NCBI GenBank assembly: GCA_001897435.1
Contig: MKSV01000007.1
Location: forward strand, 1 to 64,000
Direction of reading: 5' to 3'
Length of the DNA: 64,000 nucleotides
Source: Acidobacteriales bacterium 59-55
Lineage (GTDB): Bacteria; Acidobacteriota; Terriglobia; Terriglobales; Acidobacteriaceae
Shown here: piece by piece, positions 51,980 to 60,274 of the stretch
Numbering within the stretch: position 1 is the stretch's first letter
Layout: each line of letters opens with the position of its first letter
Notes under the pieces: model-generated
Told to the model about the DNA's origin: nothing
Seen by the model: the letters and a program-made list of their open reading frames with translations, nothing else
Database searches by the model: none
Translations under genes and position numbers: made by a program

Positions 51980-52013
51980 GGGTGCCCCACGTTCCGCTTC
52001 TGGAACGTGGGAT
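51980..52013. repeat. GGGTG hairpin repeat, copy 2
   Basis: GGGTGCCCCACG opens the element. CCCACGTTCC (51986-51995) pairs perfectly with GGAACGTGGG (52002-52011) around GCTTCT, and GGGATGA closes it. It lies between the convergent DUF3999 and ftsK genes, a position shared with the 41210 copy. Confidence 0.75.
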
Positions 52014-52046
52014 GAATGACCGCACCGCTGTACCAACGAAAGAACT

Positions 52047-54683
52047 TCAGCGCACCGCCGCATCCACTTCATTCAGCCAGTCCGCCGATTTGAGCAGTTC
52101 GCGCGGCTTCGAGCCATCCGCCGGACCGACCAGACCATCGTTGTACATCATGTCGATCAGATGGGCGGCGCGGCCATAGCCGATGCGCAGACGGCGTTGC
52201 AGTAGGGAAGTGCTGGCCTTGCCGAACTCGAAGACCAGACGCACCGCGTCATCGTACATCGGATCGTCGGCTTCGCCATCCGAACCTCCGCTGCCATCCT
52301 TATCCGCTTCATCCTTCGGCCCTTCAAGGAAGCCCTGGACGTACTCGGCCTCGCCCTGCGCCTTCCAGAAGGCGGTGACGTCAGAGATCTCTTTTTCGGT
52401 GACGAAGGGCGCGTGAAGCCGCTGCACGCGGCTGGTTCCCGGCGGCAGGTAGAGCATATCGCCTCGCCCCAACAGGCTCTCGGCGCCGTTCGAGTCGATG
52501 ATCGTCCGCGAGTCGACCTTGGTCGCCAGGCGAAAGCTCATGCGCGTCGGCACGTTGGCCTTGATGAGTCCGGTGATGACGTCGACCGAGGGCCGCTGCG
52601 TGGCCAGGATCAGGTGGATGCCGACGGCCCGCGCCATCTGTGCCAGCCGCGTGATCGACTCTTCCACGTTGGAGCGGTCGAGCATCATCAGGTCGGCCAA
52701 CTCGTCGATGATGATGATGATGTACGGCAGCGGCTCCTGGTTCACGTCCTCGAATAGATAGTCGCTGCCATTGTCGAAGAGCTTGTTGAACTGGTCGATA
52801 TTGCGGACATGGTTGGCGGCCAGCAGTTTCAATCGCCGTTCCATCTCGCGCACGGCGTTGCGCAGCGCATTGGCTGCCAGCTTCGCCTCGGTGATGATCG
52901 GCGTGAACAGGTGAGGGATTCCCTCGTACATCCCCAGTTCAACGCGCTTCGGATCGACGAGGATCATCCTCACCTGCTCGGGCGTGTTCCTGAATAGAAC
53001 GCTCATGATCATCGCGTTGATCGCGACCGATTTGCCCGATCCCGTCGAGCCGGCGATCAGCACATGGGGCATCGAAGCCAGATCGGCGGTGACGATCCGG
53101 CCATTGATGTCCTTGCCCAGCGCCAGGGCCAGCCTGCCCTTGGTCTGCGCGTACCGTTCGGACTCGATCACATCGCGCAGCCAGATGGTCTCGCGCTCGT
53201 GGTTCGGGACCTGGATGCCGACCGTGCTCTTGCCCGCCATCCGCTCGATCAGGATGGATTCGGCGGCCATTGCCAGGCAAAGATCGTCGGCGAGACCGGT
53301 GATGCGCGCCACCTTAACTCCTGCCTCGGGGCGGAATTCAAACGTCGTCACCACCGGACCGGGATTGATCTGCGTCACCTGACCGTTGACGCCGAACTCG
53401 GCGGACTTCTCGACCAGAATACGAGCCTCTTCGCGGAGAGTGTCTTCGCGCACGATAGCCTGCTCTTCGCTGCGGTGCAGCAGGGAAGAGGGCGGCAGCT
53501 TGTATCCGCGCACGCTCTTGGGCACGATCGTCACCGGGCGGACGTCGGCATCGGCGCGCTTGCCGAAGGAAATATCGCCTTCAGGCGTAGCCGAGGACGG
53601 GGTGGCGGCGAATGGCGCCATGCGGGGATCTTCAGTTTTCTTCGCCGCTCGGATCGGAGTTGCACCCGCTTCCGGCTCGGGCGCAAATCCTGCCCGGCGT
53701 TCTCTCCGAAATGGCTCGTCCTCAAGCGAACGGGAGGGAGCCGCAGCCCTAGCCAACTGATCGGCGTAAGGAGCGGCAGCGGCAGCCGCTGTACTCAGAG
53801 AGGTCACCGGAGGCGCGTCGACCAGCGTGCGCGGCATGGCCTGCCACATCGACCCCGGCTCCGCGCTGTCCTCATCGTGCGGTGTCAGTGAAATAGCTTC
53901 GTTCCGCTTCCTTCGCCCCCACCAGCCGAACAATCCACCCAGCAGCGTACTGTTCTCGCCCCGATTCGCTTTGCGTTCGGCCTGTTCGTGTGCACGCTGC
54001 GCCTTCAGTTCCGCCTGCTCGCGTTTGCTGCCATAGGCTTCCTTCGCGGCGGCGGCGCTGGCATCCCTGCGCTTACCCCGCCAGCGCATCCAGCGCTCCC
54101 ACAGCGATTGCGGAAGGGAGAAGTGAATCAATCCCCACTCCCGCGCCGTATTGAAGGTGAAGGTCGTGGCCAGGTAGAGCGACATCGCCACCATCAACGC
54201 CACCACGATGCAGGCGCCGGGCAGGTTCAGGTACTCGACCATCACATCGGCCAGCAGGCGCCCGGTCACGCCTTCGATCGGCAGAGCGTGCCGCCACAGA
54301 ATGTGTCCGGGCAGCAGCGCGATCGCGGTAGGCGCAAAGATCACCCACATTCCCAGCCCGAGACTCTTGGCCAATGGAGAGCCCGCGGGCCGCGACCACA
54401 TCCAGCACAGTCCCAGCCGTCCCAGCACCAGCGGCAGGAAAAAGGCCGCAATTCCAATCATTTGCAGCAGGGCGTCAGCCAGGTAAGCACCGGCCAGACC
54501 GGCCCAGTTGTGCGCAGGGCGCCCGGTTGCATAGGCGCCCACCGTGTTGAAGGAAGGGTCGGAGGGCGTATAGGTCACCAGCGCGAGCATCAGCAGCCCG
54601 GCGGCAACCAGAACGGTCATCCCGATGATCTCGTTCAGCCGGCGGTTGCGGGTTGGCGTCGAAACCAGTCTCAGGGTCTTCAT
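52047..54683 (-). CDS. ftsK: DNA translocase FtsK
   Basis: FtsK pumps DNA at the septum and aids chromosome dimer resolution. The 878-residue protein has four membrane spans in the first 200 residues. An Ala/Arg-rich linker runs to about residue 390. The motor has Walker A (AGSTGSGKSVAIN, about 543) and Walker B (IIIIIDELADLMM, about 655), with ATQRPSVDVITGLIKAN, and the C-terminal gamma winged-helix follows (FGKASTSLLQRRLRIGYGRAAHLIDMMYNDGLVGP). The linker is much shorter than in E. coli FtsK, closer to SpoIIIE. I set the start at 54683. The upstream 60 codons of open frame lack family features. Confidence 0.95.
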   Translation of the reverse strand: MKTLRLVSTPTRNRRLNEIIGMTVLVAAGLLMLALVTYTPSDPSFNTVGAYATGRPAHNWAGLAGAYLADALLQMIGIAAFFLPLVLGRLGLCWMWSRPAGSPLAKSLGLGMWVIFAPTAIALLPGHILWRHALPIEGVTGRLLADVMVEYLNLPGACIVVALMVAMSLYLATTFTFNTAREWGLIHFSLPQSLWERWMRWRGKRRDASAAAAKEAYGSKREQAELKAQRAHEQAERKANRGENSTLLGGLFGWWGRRKRNEAISLTPHDEDSAEPGSMWQAMPRTLVDAPPVTSLSTAAAAAAPYADQLARAAAPSRSLEDEPFRRERRAGFAPEPEAGATPIRAAKKTEDPRMAPFAATPSSATPEGDISFGKRADADVRPVTIVPKSVRGYKLPPSSLLHRSEEQAIVREDTLREEARILVEKSAEFGVNGQVTQINPGPVVTTFEFRPEAGVKVARITGLADDLCLAMAAESILIERMAGKSTVGIQVPNHERETIWLRDVIESERYAQTKGRLALALGKDINGRIVTADLASMPHVLIAGSTGSGKSVAINAMIMSVLFRNTPEQVRMILVDPKRVELGMYEGIPHLFTPIITEAKLAANALRNAVREMERRLKLLAANHVRNIDQFNKLFDNGSDYLFEDVNQEPLPYIIIIIDELADLMMLDRSNVEESITRLAQMARAVGIHLILATQRPSVDVITGLIKANVPTRMSFRLATKVDSRTIIDSNGAESLLGRGDMLYLPPGTSRVQRLHAPFVTEKEISDVTAFWKAQGEAEYVQGFLEGPKDEADKDGSGGSDGEADDPMYDDAVRLVFEFGKASTSLLQRRLRIGYGRAAHLIDMMYNDGLVGPADGSKPRELLKSADWLNEVDAAVR

Positions 54684-55064
54684 CAGGGTGTGCGCAGCCT
54701 CTCCTGCACCGGCGCGAGCGTCTCTGCACACCGGGCGGTCTGCAAGGCCGTTAACCACCAGAGCATCTTCGATTATCCCAAAGTTAGTCCGGCGCGAGCG
54801 AACAAAACTGGAAAACCTGCCGTCGGGGTATCTGGATGCAAACCCACGGGCCGGAATGCGCATCTATTCCTTTCATACTCACCGGCGGGTGCAGAAGCCC
54901 GGCGGTCCTTAGGAAACGGTTGGGCGGGGGCGCGGGTTTTTCGCGATTTCCTCCGCTTGCCGCCGGCGAAGGAGAATCGCAGACAGCCGGCGGACCCTGC
55001 TCGAACCGAATAAGCCGATCTTTTAGTCACCCTTTGCAACCTGCGTGAGAGATCTGAGGAAACC
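54684..55064. other. Divergent gap between ftsK and the DUF2383 gene
   Basis: This is 381 bases without a gene. The ftsK frame stays open to 54863, but there it encodes no recognisable domain. GGAGAGG at about 54697-54703 (minus strand) may be its ribosome site, rather far from the ATG. No hairpin or clear promoter pair stood out. Confidence 0.4.
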
Positions 55065-55529
55065 ATGTTCAGCGATTCCGGCAAGCAGAACGAGATGGAG
55101 CGCGTTCTGCGCTCAGTCATCAACACTCTCCACGACAGTCAGAAGGGCTTTGCCGATATCGGCGATCACCTTGAGGATCAAACACTTAAGCGCTACTTCC
55201 TTGCCGAGTCACTCAAGCGAGCCAGCTTCCGCGGTGATCTCGAAGAGACGCTTCACCAGAACGGCGTTCACGACATCGACGAGGACGGCACCGCTGCCGG
55301 CACGCTCAGCCGCGTCTGGGCAGACCTCAAAGTTAAGCTAGGCGGCGGCGACCACACCCTGCTGGAGACAGCGGAGAGCGCCGAAGATGAAGCCAAGAAA
55401 GCCTACGCCGACGCGCTCGATCAGGATCTGCCGCTGCCCATTCGCGAACTGCTGGCCGACCAGCAGGCCCACGTCCTCACCTCGCACGATTACGTGCGCA
55501 GTCACCGCGATGCGCTCGCGAAAAAATAG
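55065..55529 (+). CDS. DUF2383 (PA2169-type) four-helix protein
   Basis: The 154-residue soluble protein is helical throughout: RVLRSVINTLHDSQKGFADIGDHLEDQTLKRYFLAESLKRASFRGDLEETL and DEAKKAYADALDQDLPLPIRELLADQQAHVLTSHDYVRSHRDAL. This matches the DUF2383/PA2169 ferritin-like fold, a family often stress-induced and lacking known enzymatic activity. Several Glu and His residues could bind a metal, but a full di-iron set is not evident. TGAGGA 6 bases before the ATG supports the start. It converges on uppP with only 8 bases between stops. Confidence 0.85.
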   Translation: MFSDSGKQNEMERVLRSVINTLHDSQKGFADIGDHLEDQTLKRYFLAESLKRASFRGDLEETLHQNGVHDIDEDGTAAGTLSRVWADLKVKLGGGDHTLLETAESAEDEAKKAYADALDQDLPLPIRELLADQQAHVLTSHDYVRSHRDALAKK

Positions 55530-55537
55530 AACGCACC

Positions 55538-56428
55538 CTAAAGATGCATAGGTCCATAGTGCAGATAGAACACCACTGCCGAGGCCACGAGGCAATAGAT
55601 TCCGAACAGGTACCAGCGGCCCTGTTCGAGCCAGCTGCTCAGCCACTTCAGCGCGACCAGCCCGGCGAGAAACGCGAACACCATGCCCAGCAGGCTTGTC
55701 ATCATGCTGCTATGCAGATCGATCGGCGTGCCCGCCGCAGCCGCCGCGTGCGAGGACTTCAGCAGCCGCAGAATCTCCTTGCCGACCGCCGCTGGTGTCA
55801 GGATTACAGCCAGCGCGAAGCTGAACCGCTCTGCCCGATCCTTGTTCGCCCCGGTCAGCATTCCGGCCGAGATCGTCGCGCCCGACCGCGAGAATCCGCG
55901 AAACGGCAGACACAGCCCCTGGACCGCGCCGATCCATCCCGCCTGGCGCATGGTCACATTGTCGCCATAGACGCGACCGCGCGTGTCCGTCCCCCGGTTC
56001 TCGAGCAAGCCGGCGACTAGAATCAGGATTCCCGCCGCAGCCAGCGCAGGTGCGATCAGGTCCAGCCGTCCGAACAGGGACTCGATCTCGCCCCCGGTCA
56101 CGCCCGCAAAGGCCGTCTTCTCGATGACCTTGATAAGGGGATAGCCAACCAGCGCCGTCAGAAACGAGGCCCAGATGGCGCGGATGGCGAAGCGCTTGAA
56201 CGAGTCCGAGCTTGAAAAGTACGTCCTCATCCACTGCTTCCAGAAGTAGACGATGACGGCGAACATCGTGCCCGTATGCAGCATTACCAGCAGCAGCGTC
56301 ATCGGCGGCGACGAGGGGTCCAGACCCAGCAGCTTCTCGGCAACCACGACGTGGGCGGAACTCGATACCGGCAGAAGCTCGGCCAGGCCCTGCACAATGG
56401 CAAGAACAATCACTTGGAAGATCGGCAT
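55538..56428 (-). CDS. uppP: Undecaprenyl-diphosphate phosphatase
   Basis: UppP (BacA) removes a phosphate from undecaprenyl diphosphate on the outer face of the inner membrane, recycling the lipid carrier for peptidoglycan and other polymers. The 296-residue protein has the two signature loops: Glu17 in GLAELLPVSSSAHVVVAEKLLG and the second FRGFSRSGATISAGML with the essential Ser/Arg. About eight membrane spans are visible. A loop of about 15 extra residues (KSSHAAAAAGTPIDLHSS) sits before the last three spans. The acetyltransferase gene lies 9 bases upstream on the same strand, so they are probably co-transcribed. Confidence 0.94.
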   Translation of the reverse strand: MPIFQVIVLAIVQGLAELLPVSSSAHVVVAEKLLGLDPSSPPMTLLLVMLHTGTMFAVIVYFWKQWMRTYFSSSDSFKRFAIRAIWASFLTALVGYPLIKVIEKTAFAGVTGGEIESLFGRLDLIAPALAAAGILILVAGLLENRGTDTRGRVYGDNVTMRQAGWIGAVQGLCLPFRGFSRSGATISAGMLTGANKDRAERFSFALAVILTPAAVGKEILRLLKSSHAAAAAGTPIDLHSSMMTSLLGMVFAFLAGLVALKWLSSWLEQGRWYLFGIYCLVASAVVFYLHYGPMHL

Positions 56429-56437
56429 TGCTCTATC

Positions 56438-56956
56438 CTAAATGCCCTCTTGGCCGCCCGGCGCACCGCCTTGCGGCGACAGCATCTTCTCGAACACCGC
56501 CCAGATTTTAATCTGCCGAAAGCCCTCGCGCAGATAGAATCGGTGCGCTCCTTCGCGCGACATGCGCGAGGTCACCCGCAGCACGGCGACGCCCTGTTCT
56601 CTGCTCCACCTCTCAACCTCGGCGCACAGCCGCTTGCCGATCCCGAGGCCGCGCCGCTCCTCGCGCACGACCAGGCCGCTGATGAAGCAACAAGGCGGCG
56701 ACTGAAGTTCGCGCAGAATCGCAGCTTCAATCCACCCGGCGATCTTCGCGCCCGCCTCTGTCTTCAGGCAGGCAACAAAGGCAATCTGCCGTTCCGGGCA
56801 AGAGGACAGCTCCGCGATATGTGCGTCGACCGCTTCAACCGATACTTCATAACCGAGCTGCCCGCTGAGTTCCGCGACCGCACCGGCATCTCCGCGCGCA
56901 ATGGGGCGCACCGTCAACGATGGTGTGCCTGAACCGCAAATGGAAGAACCGTTCAT
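56438..56956 (-). CDS. GNAT-family N-acetyltransferase
   Basis: The 172-residue protein has the GNAT core: LTVRPIARGDAGAVAELSGQLGY at the front, strand IAGWIEAAI, CCFISGLVVREERRGLGIGKRLCAEVERW with the acetyl-CoA-binding R-R-G-L-G-I-G-K loop, and GAHRFYLREGFRQI at the end. It should transfer an acetyl group from acetyl-CoA to an amine, with substrate unknown. Its C-terminus (GAPGGQEGI) is probably flexible. It precedes uppP by 9 bases on the minus strand, suggesting a shared transcript without an obvious functional link. Confidence 0.88.
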   Translation of the reverse strand: MNGSSICGSGTPSLTVRPIARGDAGAVAELSGQLGYEVSVEAVDAHIAELSSCPERQIAFVACLKTEAGAKIAGWIEAAILRELQSPPCCFISGLVVREERRGLGIGKRLCAEVERWSREQGVAVLRVTSRMSREGAHRFYLREGFRQIKIWAVFEKMLSPQGGAPGGQEGI

Positions 56957-57038
56957 AGCGGCATCCTCGCATGGATCACTTGGAGCCTGTTTAAATATCG
57001 CTGCAAAATCATTTCCGACGTCTTCACCTCAAACGCAC

Positions 57039-57100
57039 GTCATCTCGACCGAAGCTGCGCGGCTTCATCGTGCGGCGCAGCGGAGAGACCCCTGTATTGC
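57039..57100. repeat. Likely dispersed repeat in the gap after the SH3/TPR gene
   Basis: GTCATCTCGACCGAAG, a GCTGCGC/GCGCAGC hairpin and GGAGAGACCCCTGTATT make up this stretch. I recall very similar sequences recurring in acidobacterial genomes, but only one copy is in this window, so the repeat call rests on memory rather than on internal evidence. The 195-base gap holds nothing else. Confidence 0.4.
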
Positions 57101-57151
57101 GCCCTCGTTCCAGCCGTCATCTCACAGGCTCCGTCAGCGATCCCACGCCGG

Positions 57152-58174
57152 TCAATCGCGGTCGTTCCCAAAGATTGGGATCCCCTGCTGCACCTTGTAA
57201 GCGATACTGGCCGCGCGCGCCGCCTCATCCGTCTCGGGATACCTCTGCTTCAACTCCTGCGCCAGCGAAGCTACCCGCTGGCCCGCCTGGTCGGCGCGCT
57301 TCTTGTTGTCCTGAACCGTGTACATTGTTACCGCGACGCCCTGGCGATAGGTCGCGTTGTAGAGCGCCTCGGCTGCCTTGGGGCTGTCGGGGTACTTCTG
57401 CGCATACTTCTCGTACAGGCCGGACTCCATCTCCGGACACTTCGGCAGTCCCTGCCAATCGCCGCAGAGCTTGTTGTCGAGCAGATCGTATGCCGCCAGC
57501 AATGCAAACTTGCTGCCGGGATACTGCTTCATCACCTTCTTCATCTCGCCTTCGTAGATCTGCGGCCGCAGATAGGCCTCCTGCTCCTTCGCGCTGGGCA
57601 GCGTGCTGATGTCGCTCTTCTCCAGTTGCCAGCGGATATCCGCCGCTCGCCACGCCGCCTTGGCCGCCAGCGGCGACTGGGGATAGTAGTTCGCGGCCCG
57701 CTCATACAGCAGATGCGCCGTCATCGCCGCGCCCTTGGGCGCATGGGGCTGCTGCGCCTGGGCCTCGAAATTTGCCGCCGCGCCATACAGGATCGCATCG
57801 CCACCCGGCGTCGCCGGTCCGACTACGCCCTTGTCCCGAATCCATCCCGAGGCCGGAGTCACGGTGTCGCTGTCGTCGGTAAACTCGGGCTTATTCTCAT
57901 CGCTGGTGTCTTCGACGTCGGTGTTGGCGAAGACCTGAATCCACGGCCCGCTCCGCTCCACCACAACGGCCTCGTGCCCCGGCGTAATCACGGAGATCTT
58001 CTGCGCGTTGGCATCCGCGGTGACGTAGACGTTGGCCTCGTGCAGCACCGTGACCCGCGCGGCGCGGTCATACCCCGAGCCGTTGTTCCCGGGCTTCTGC
58101 GCCGCGAGAGCGCCGGAGGCAGCCAGGAAAGCTATCGCGCAGCAGACAGAAGACTTCAGCAAAGAGTCGTGCAT
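57152..58174 (-). CDS. Secreted SH3-like/TPR-type protein
   Basis: This 340-residue protein has a signal peptide (MHDSLLKSSVCCAIAFLAASGALAAQ). A bacterial SH3-like domain follows (about residues 38-120: ARVTVLHEANVYVTADANAQKISVITPGHEAVVVERSGPWIQVF ... ASGWIRDKGVV). Helical repeats of the TPR/BamD kind make up the rest (LYERAANYYPQSPLAAKAAWRAADI; YEKYAQKYPDSPKAAEALYNATY). SH3b domains often bind peptidoglycan or metals, and the helical part would bind proteins, so an envelope scaffold is plausible. The SH3 and TPR calls are by pattern. A strong terminator-like hairpin lies in its upstream leader. Confidence 0.72.
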   Translation of the reverse strand: MHDSLLKSSVCCAIAFLAASGALAAQKPGNNGSGYDRAARVTVLHEANVYVTADANAQKISVITPGHEAVVVERSGPWIQVFANTDVEDTSDENKPEFTDDSDTVTPASGWIRDKGVVGPATPGGDAILYGAAANFEAQAQQPHAPKGAAMTAHLLYERAANYYPQSPLAAKAAWRAADIRWQLEKSDISTLPSAKEQEAYLRPQIYEGEMKKVMKQYPGSKFALLAAYDLLDNKLCGDWQGLPKCPEMESGLYEKYAQKYPDSPKAAEALYNATYRQGVAVTMYTVQDNKKRADQAGQRVASLAQELKQRYPETDEAARAASIAYKVQQGIPIFGNDRD

Positions 58175-58240
58175 AAATGATCGTCCCTCATCCCTTATGG
58201 ATTAGACGTCGTATGGCGCAAGGATAAATAGAGGAGATTC

Positions 58241-58280
58241 AAAAAAAATACATTGTGTTCTCCGAAAAAGAGAGCACAAT
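58241..58280 (-). terminator. Orphan intrinsic terminator between divergent genes
   Basis: On the minus strand an 11-bp stem (ATTGTGCTCTC with GAGAACACAAT, one wobble) around 7 nt is followed by G and TATTTTTTTT. It lies 66 bases upstream of the minus-strand gene ending at 57152, with no minus-strand gene feeding into it, because the next gene (58347) runs the other way. It could end a short RNA or attenuate that gene. Confidence 0.7.
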
Positions 58281-58346
58281 AGCGCCTGACGAAGATCGTC
58301 TCTTCACCATATCTGATTGTGCTTCAGAAGCGATTCGGAGGCTTGC

Positions 58347-59258
58347 ATGAGATCGTCCCGATCCCTTGGTATCCTGAACCTCGTTCTGCTTGTAGCTGTT
58401 CTGGCCTGCCCGGCGTCTGCGTCGGCCCAGTCTTCGTCCCCCCAGCCCGCGACTCCCGTCGCCACGGCGCCAGCCACGGCAACCGAGCCCGGCAAGGCAG
58501 CGATCCAACAGGCGAATCCACCCGCAGACGCTGCAGCGAGCCAGAAAGCAAACCAGACAGTGAGCCCTCGCCCCCCGCTCTCGCGGACGACGAGGATCCT
58601 CGCCCTGGTAGCGGGTGCCGTCGTCACCTTTCTGCTCTACTTTCTGCTCTCCGGCCTGCATCCGCTCGAACTCATTGTCGGCGAGGACAACCGCTACAGC
58701 AACTCGAAGTTTCAGGTAGCGCTCTGGTTCTTCGTCCTCATCGCCACCTATATTGCGACCTTCGGCCTCCGGGCCTTCGCCGGCGTCATCGGCCAGATCG
58801 GCATTCCCGAGCATCTTCTTCTGCTCAGCGGCATGAGCGCCTTCACCTACGCCGCTGCCAAGGGAATCACCACCAGCAAGGTAAACGACGCGCAGGCGCA
58901 GGGAATTGCAGACCCGAAGAACACGGCGGCATCGCCCTCTCTGCTCCGCAATCTCACCCACGACGACGGCGTGGCTCCCGTCGCCGCCGAGCCCGCTGTT
59001 CCCGGAGCGCCGCTCCATCTCCTCCGTGCGGGACGGCTGCCCTCGCTCGACCTGGGCGACGCACAGATGGTCATCGTCACCCTGCTGGCGGTGGCAGTCT
59101 ATATCTATATCGTCCTGCACTTCATGGGCATTCCCGACAAGCTTTACGCTCCCACGGCGAGTCTGCCGGACGTAGACAGCACTATCCTGAGCGTCTTCGG
59201 CCTCGGCCAGGGCGCATACATCACAAAGAAGGCCGTAGGCAATGTGGGGCAATCCTAG
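58347..59258 (+). CDS. Membrane protein of unknown function
   Basis: The 303-residue protein starts MRSSRSLGILNLVLLVAVLACPASASAQ, with GGAGG about 5 bases before the ATG. An Ala/Pro/Gln-rich linker of about 45 residues leads to four membrane spans (about residues 85-107, 128-148, 155-175 and 237-257). A soluble loop separates spans 3 and 4. The signal-like start implies that the linker is periplasmic. I do not recognise the family. Its stop codon shares the four bases CTAG with the stop of the convergent threonine dehydratase gene. Confidence 0.6.
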   Translation: MRSSRSLGILNLVLLVAVLACPASASAQSSSPQPATPVATAPATATEPGKAAIQQANPPADAAASQKANQTVSPRPPLSRTTRILALVAGAVVTFLLYFLLSGLHPLELIVGEDNRYSNSKFQVALWFFVLIATYIATFGLRAFAGVIGQIGIPEHLLLLSGMSAFTYAAAKGITTSKVNDAQAQGIADPKNTAASPSLLRNLTHDDGVAPVAAEPAVPGAPLHLLRAGRLPSLDLGDAQMVIVTLLAVAVYIYIVLHFMGIPDKLYAPTASLPDVDSTILSVFGLGQGAYITKKAVGNVGQS

Positions 59259-60247
59259 ATCGCTTCGAGCCGCGCCCGCAGCTCCGGCTCCAGGTTTCCT
59301 CCGCTCAAAATCACGGCGACCTTCCGCACCCTGGGCAGTTCGTTAGCATGGTAGAGAGCCGCCGCCAGAGCCACCGCGCCGCTGGGCTCCGGGACCAGCT
59401 TCGTCGCCGCCAGCATCACGCGCATCGCCGATAGAATCTCTTCTTCGCTGACCGTCACAATTCCGTCCACAAACTCCATCACATGCTCGAAGTTCAGCGC
59501 GCCCATGCTCTGCGTCCGCAGCCCGTCGCCGATCGTCCGTGACGTCTTCTCCGCCGGCCACTTCACCAGCCGCTTCGCATCGAAGCTCTCCTTCGCGTCC
59601 GCCGCCAACTCCGGCTCCGCGCCCCAGACCTGAACATCCGGCGCGCTCAGCTTCACTGCCGTCGCCGTGCCGCTCAACAGGCCGCCGCCGCTCACCGGCG
59701 CGACGATCAGGTCGACGTTCGGCAACTGCTCCAGAATCTCCAGCCCGCACGTCGCCTGTCCGGCGATGATCGCGCGATGGTCATAGGGCGGAATGATGGT
59801 GTAGCCGAACTGCGCGGCAAGCTCCTCGGCTTTAGCTTGCCGTTCCGACGAAGCCGGTCCCACCATCACGATCTCCGCTCCCAGCGCCTTCGTCGCTGCC
59901 TTCTTCATCTCCGGAGCGTTGTCCGGCATCACGATCACGGCCTTCGCTCCCAGCGCTCGCGCCGCATACGCGACGCCCTGGGCGTGGTTTCCGCTGGAGT
60001 AGGTAATCACGCCGCGCCCGAGCTTCTCCGGCGGCAGCTGCGCCACCATGTTGTAAGCGCCGCGCAGCTTGAAGCTCCCAATTGGCTGCTCGCTCTCGGC
60101 CTTGATATAGATGTCGAACTCCGGTTCCGCGGCGACGGCCTGCTTCAACCGCGCTCTCTCGATTCGATAGAGAGCGGACCGCACCGCGACCCCTGCAAGC
60201 CTCTCCTTCGCCGCGCGTATCTCATCCAGCGTTACCAGATCACTCAT
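59255..60247 (-). CDS. Threonine/serine dehydratase
   Basis: The 330-residue PLP enzyme of fold type II has the cofactor lysine Lys60 in PIGSFKLRGAYN, the phosphate-binding SSGNHAQG and SGGGLLSG loops, and a C-terminal LSGGNLEPE. It should convert threonine to 2-oxobutyrate and serine to pyruvate. There is no C-terminal ACT-like regulatory domain, so it resembles the short, catabolic TdcB type or a serine racemase/dehydratase rather than long IlvA. It lies 27 bases upstream of no other minus-strand partner except the patatin gene further up. The exact substrate is uncertain. Confidence 0.88.
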   Translation of the reverse strand: MSDLVTLDEIRAAKERLAGVAVRSALYRIERARLKQAVAAEPEFDIYIKAESEQPIGSFKLRGAYNMVAQLPPEKLGRGVITYSSGNHAQGVAYAARALGAKAVIVMPDNAPEMKKAATKALGAEIVMVGPASSERQAKAEELAAQFGYTIIPPYDHRAIIAGQATCGLEILEQLPNVDLIVAPVSGGGLLSGTATAVKLSAPDVQVWGAEPELAADAKESFDAKRLVKWPAEKTSRTIGDGLRTQSMGALNFEHVMEFVDGIVTVSEEEILSAMRVMLAATKLVPEPSGAVALAAALYHANELPRVRKVAVILSGGNLEPELRARLEAI

Positions 60248-60274
60248 TCCTGCCCTCAGCCATAAATACCGCCC

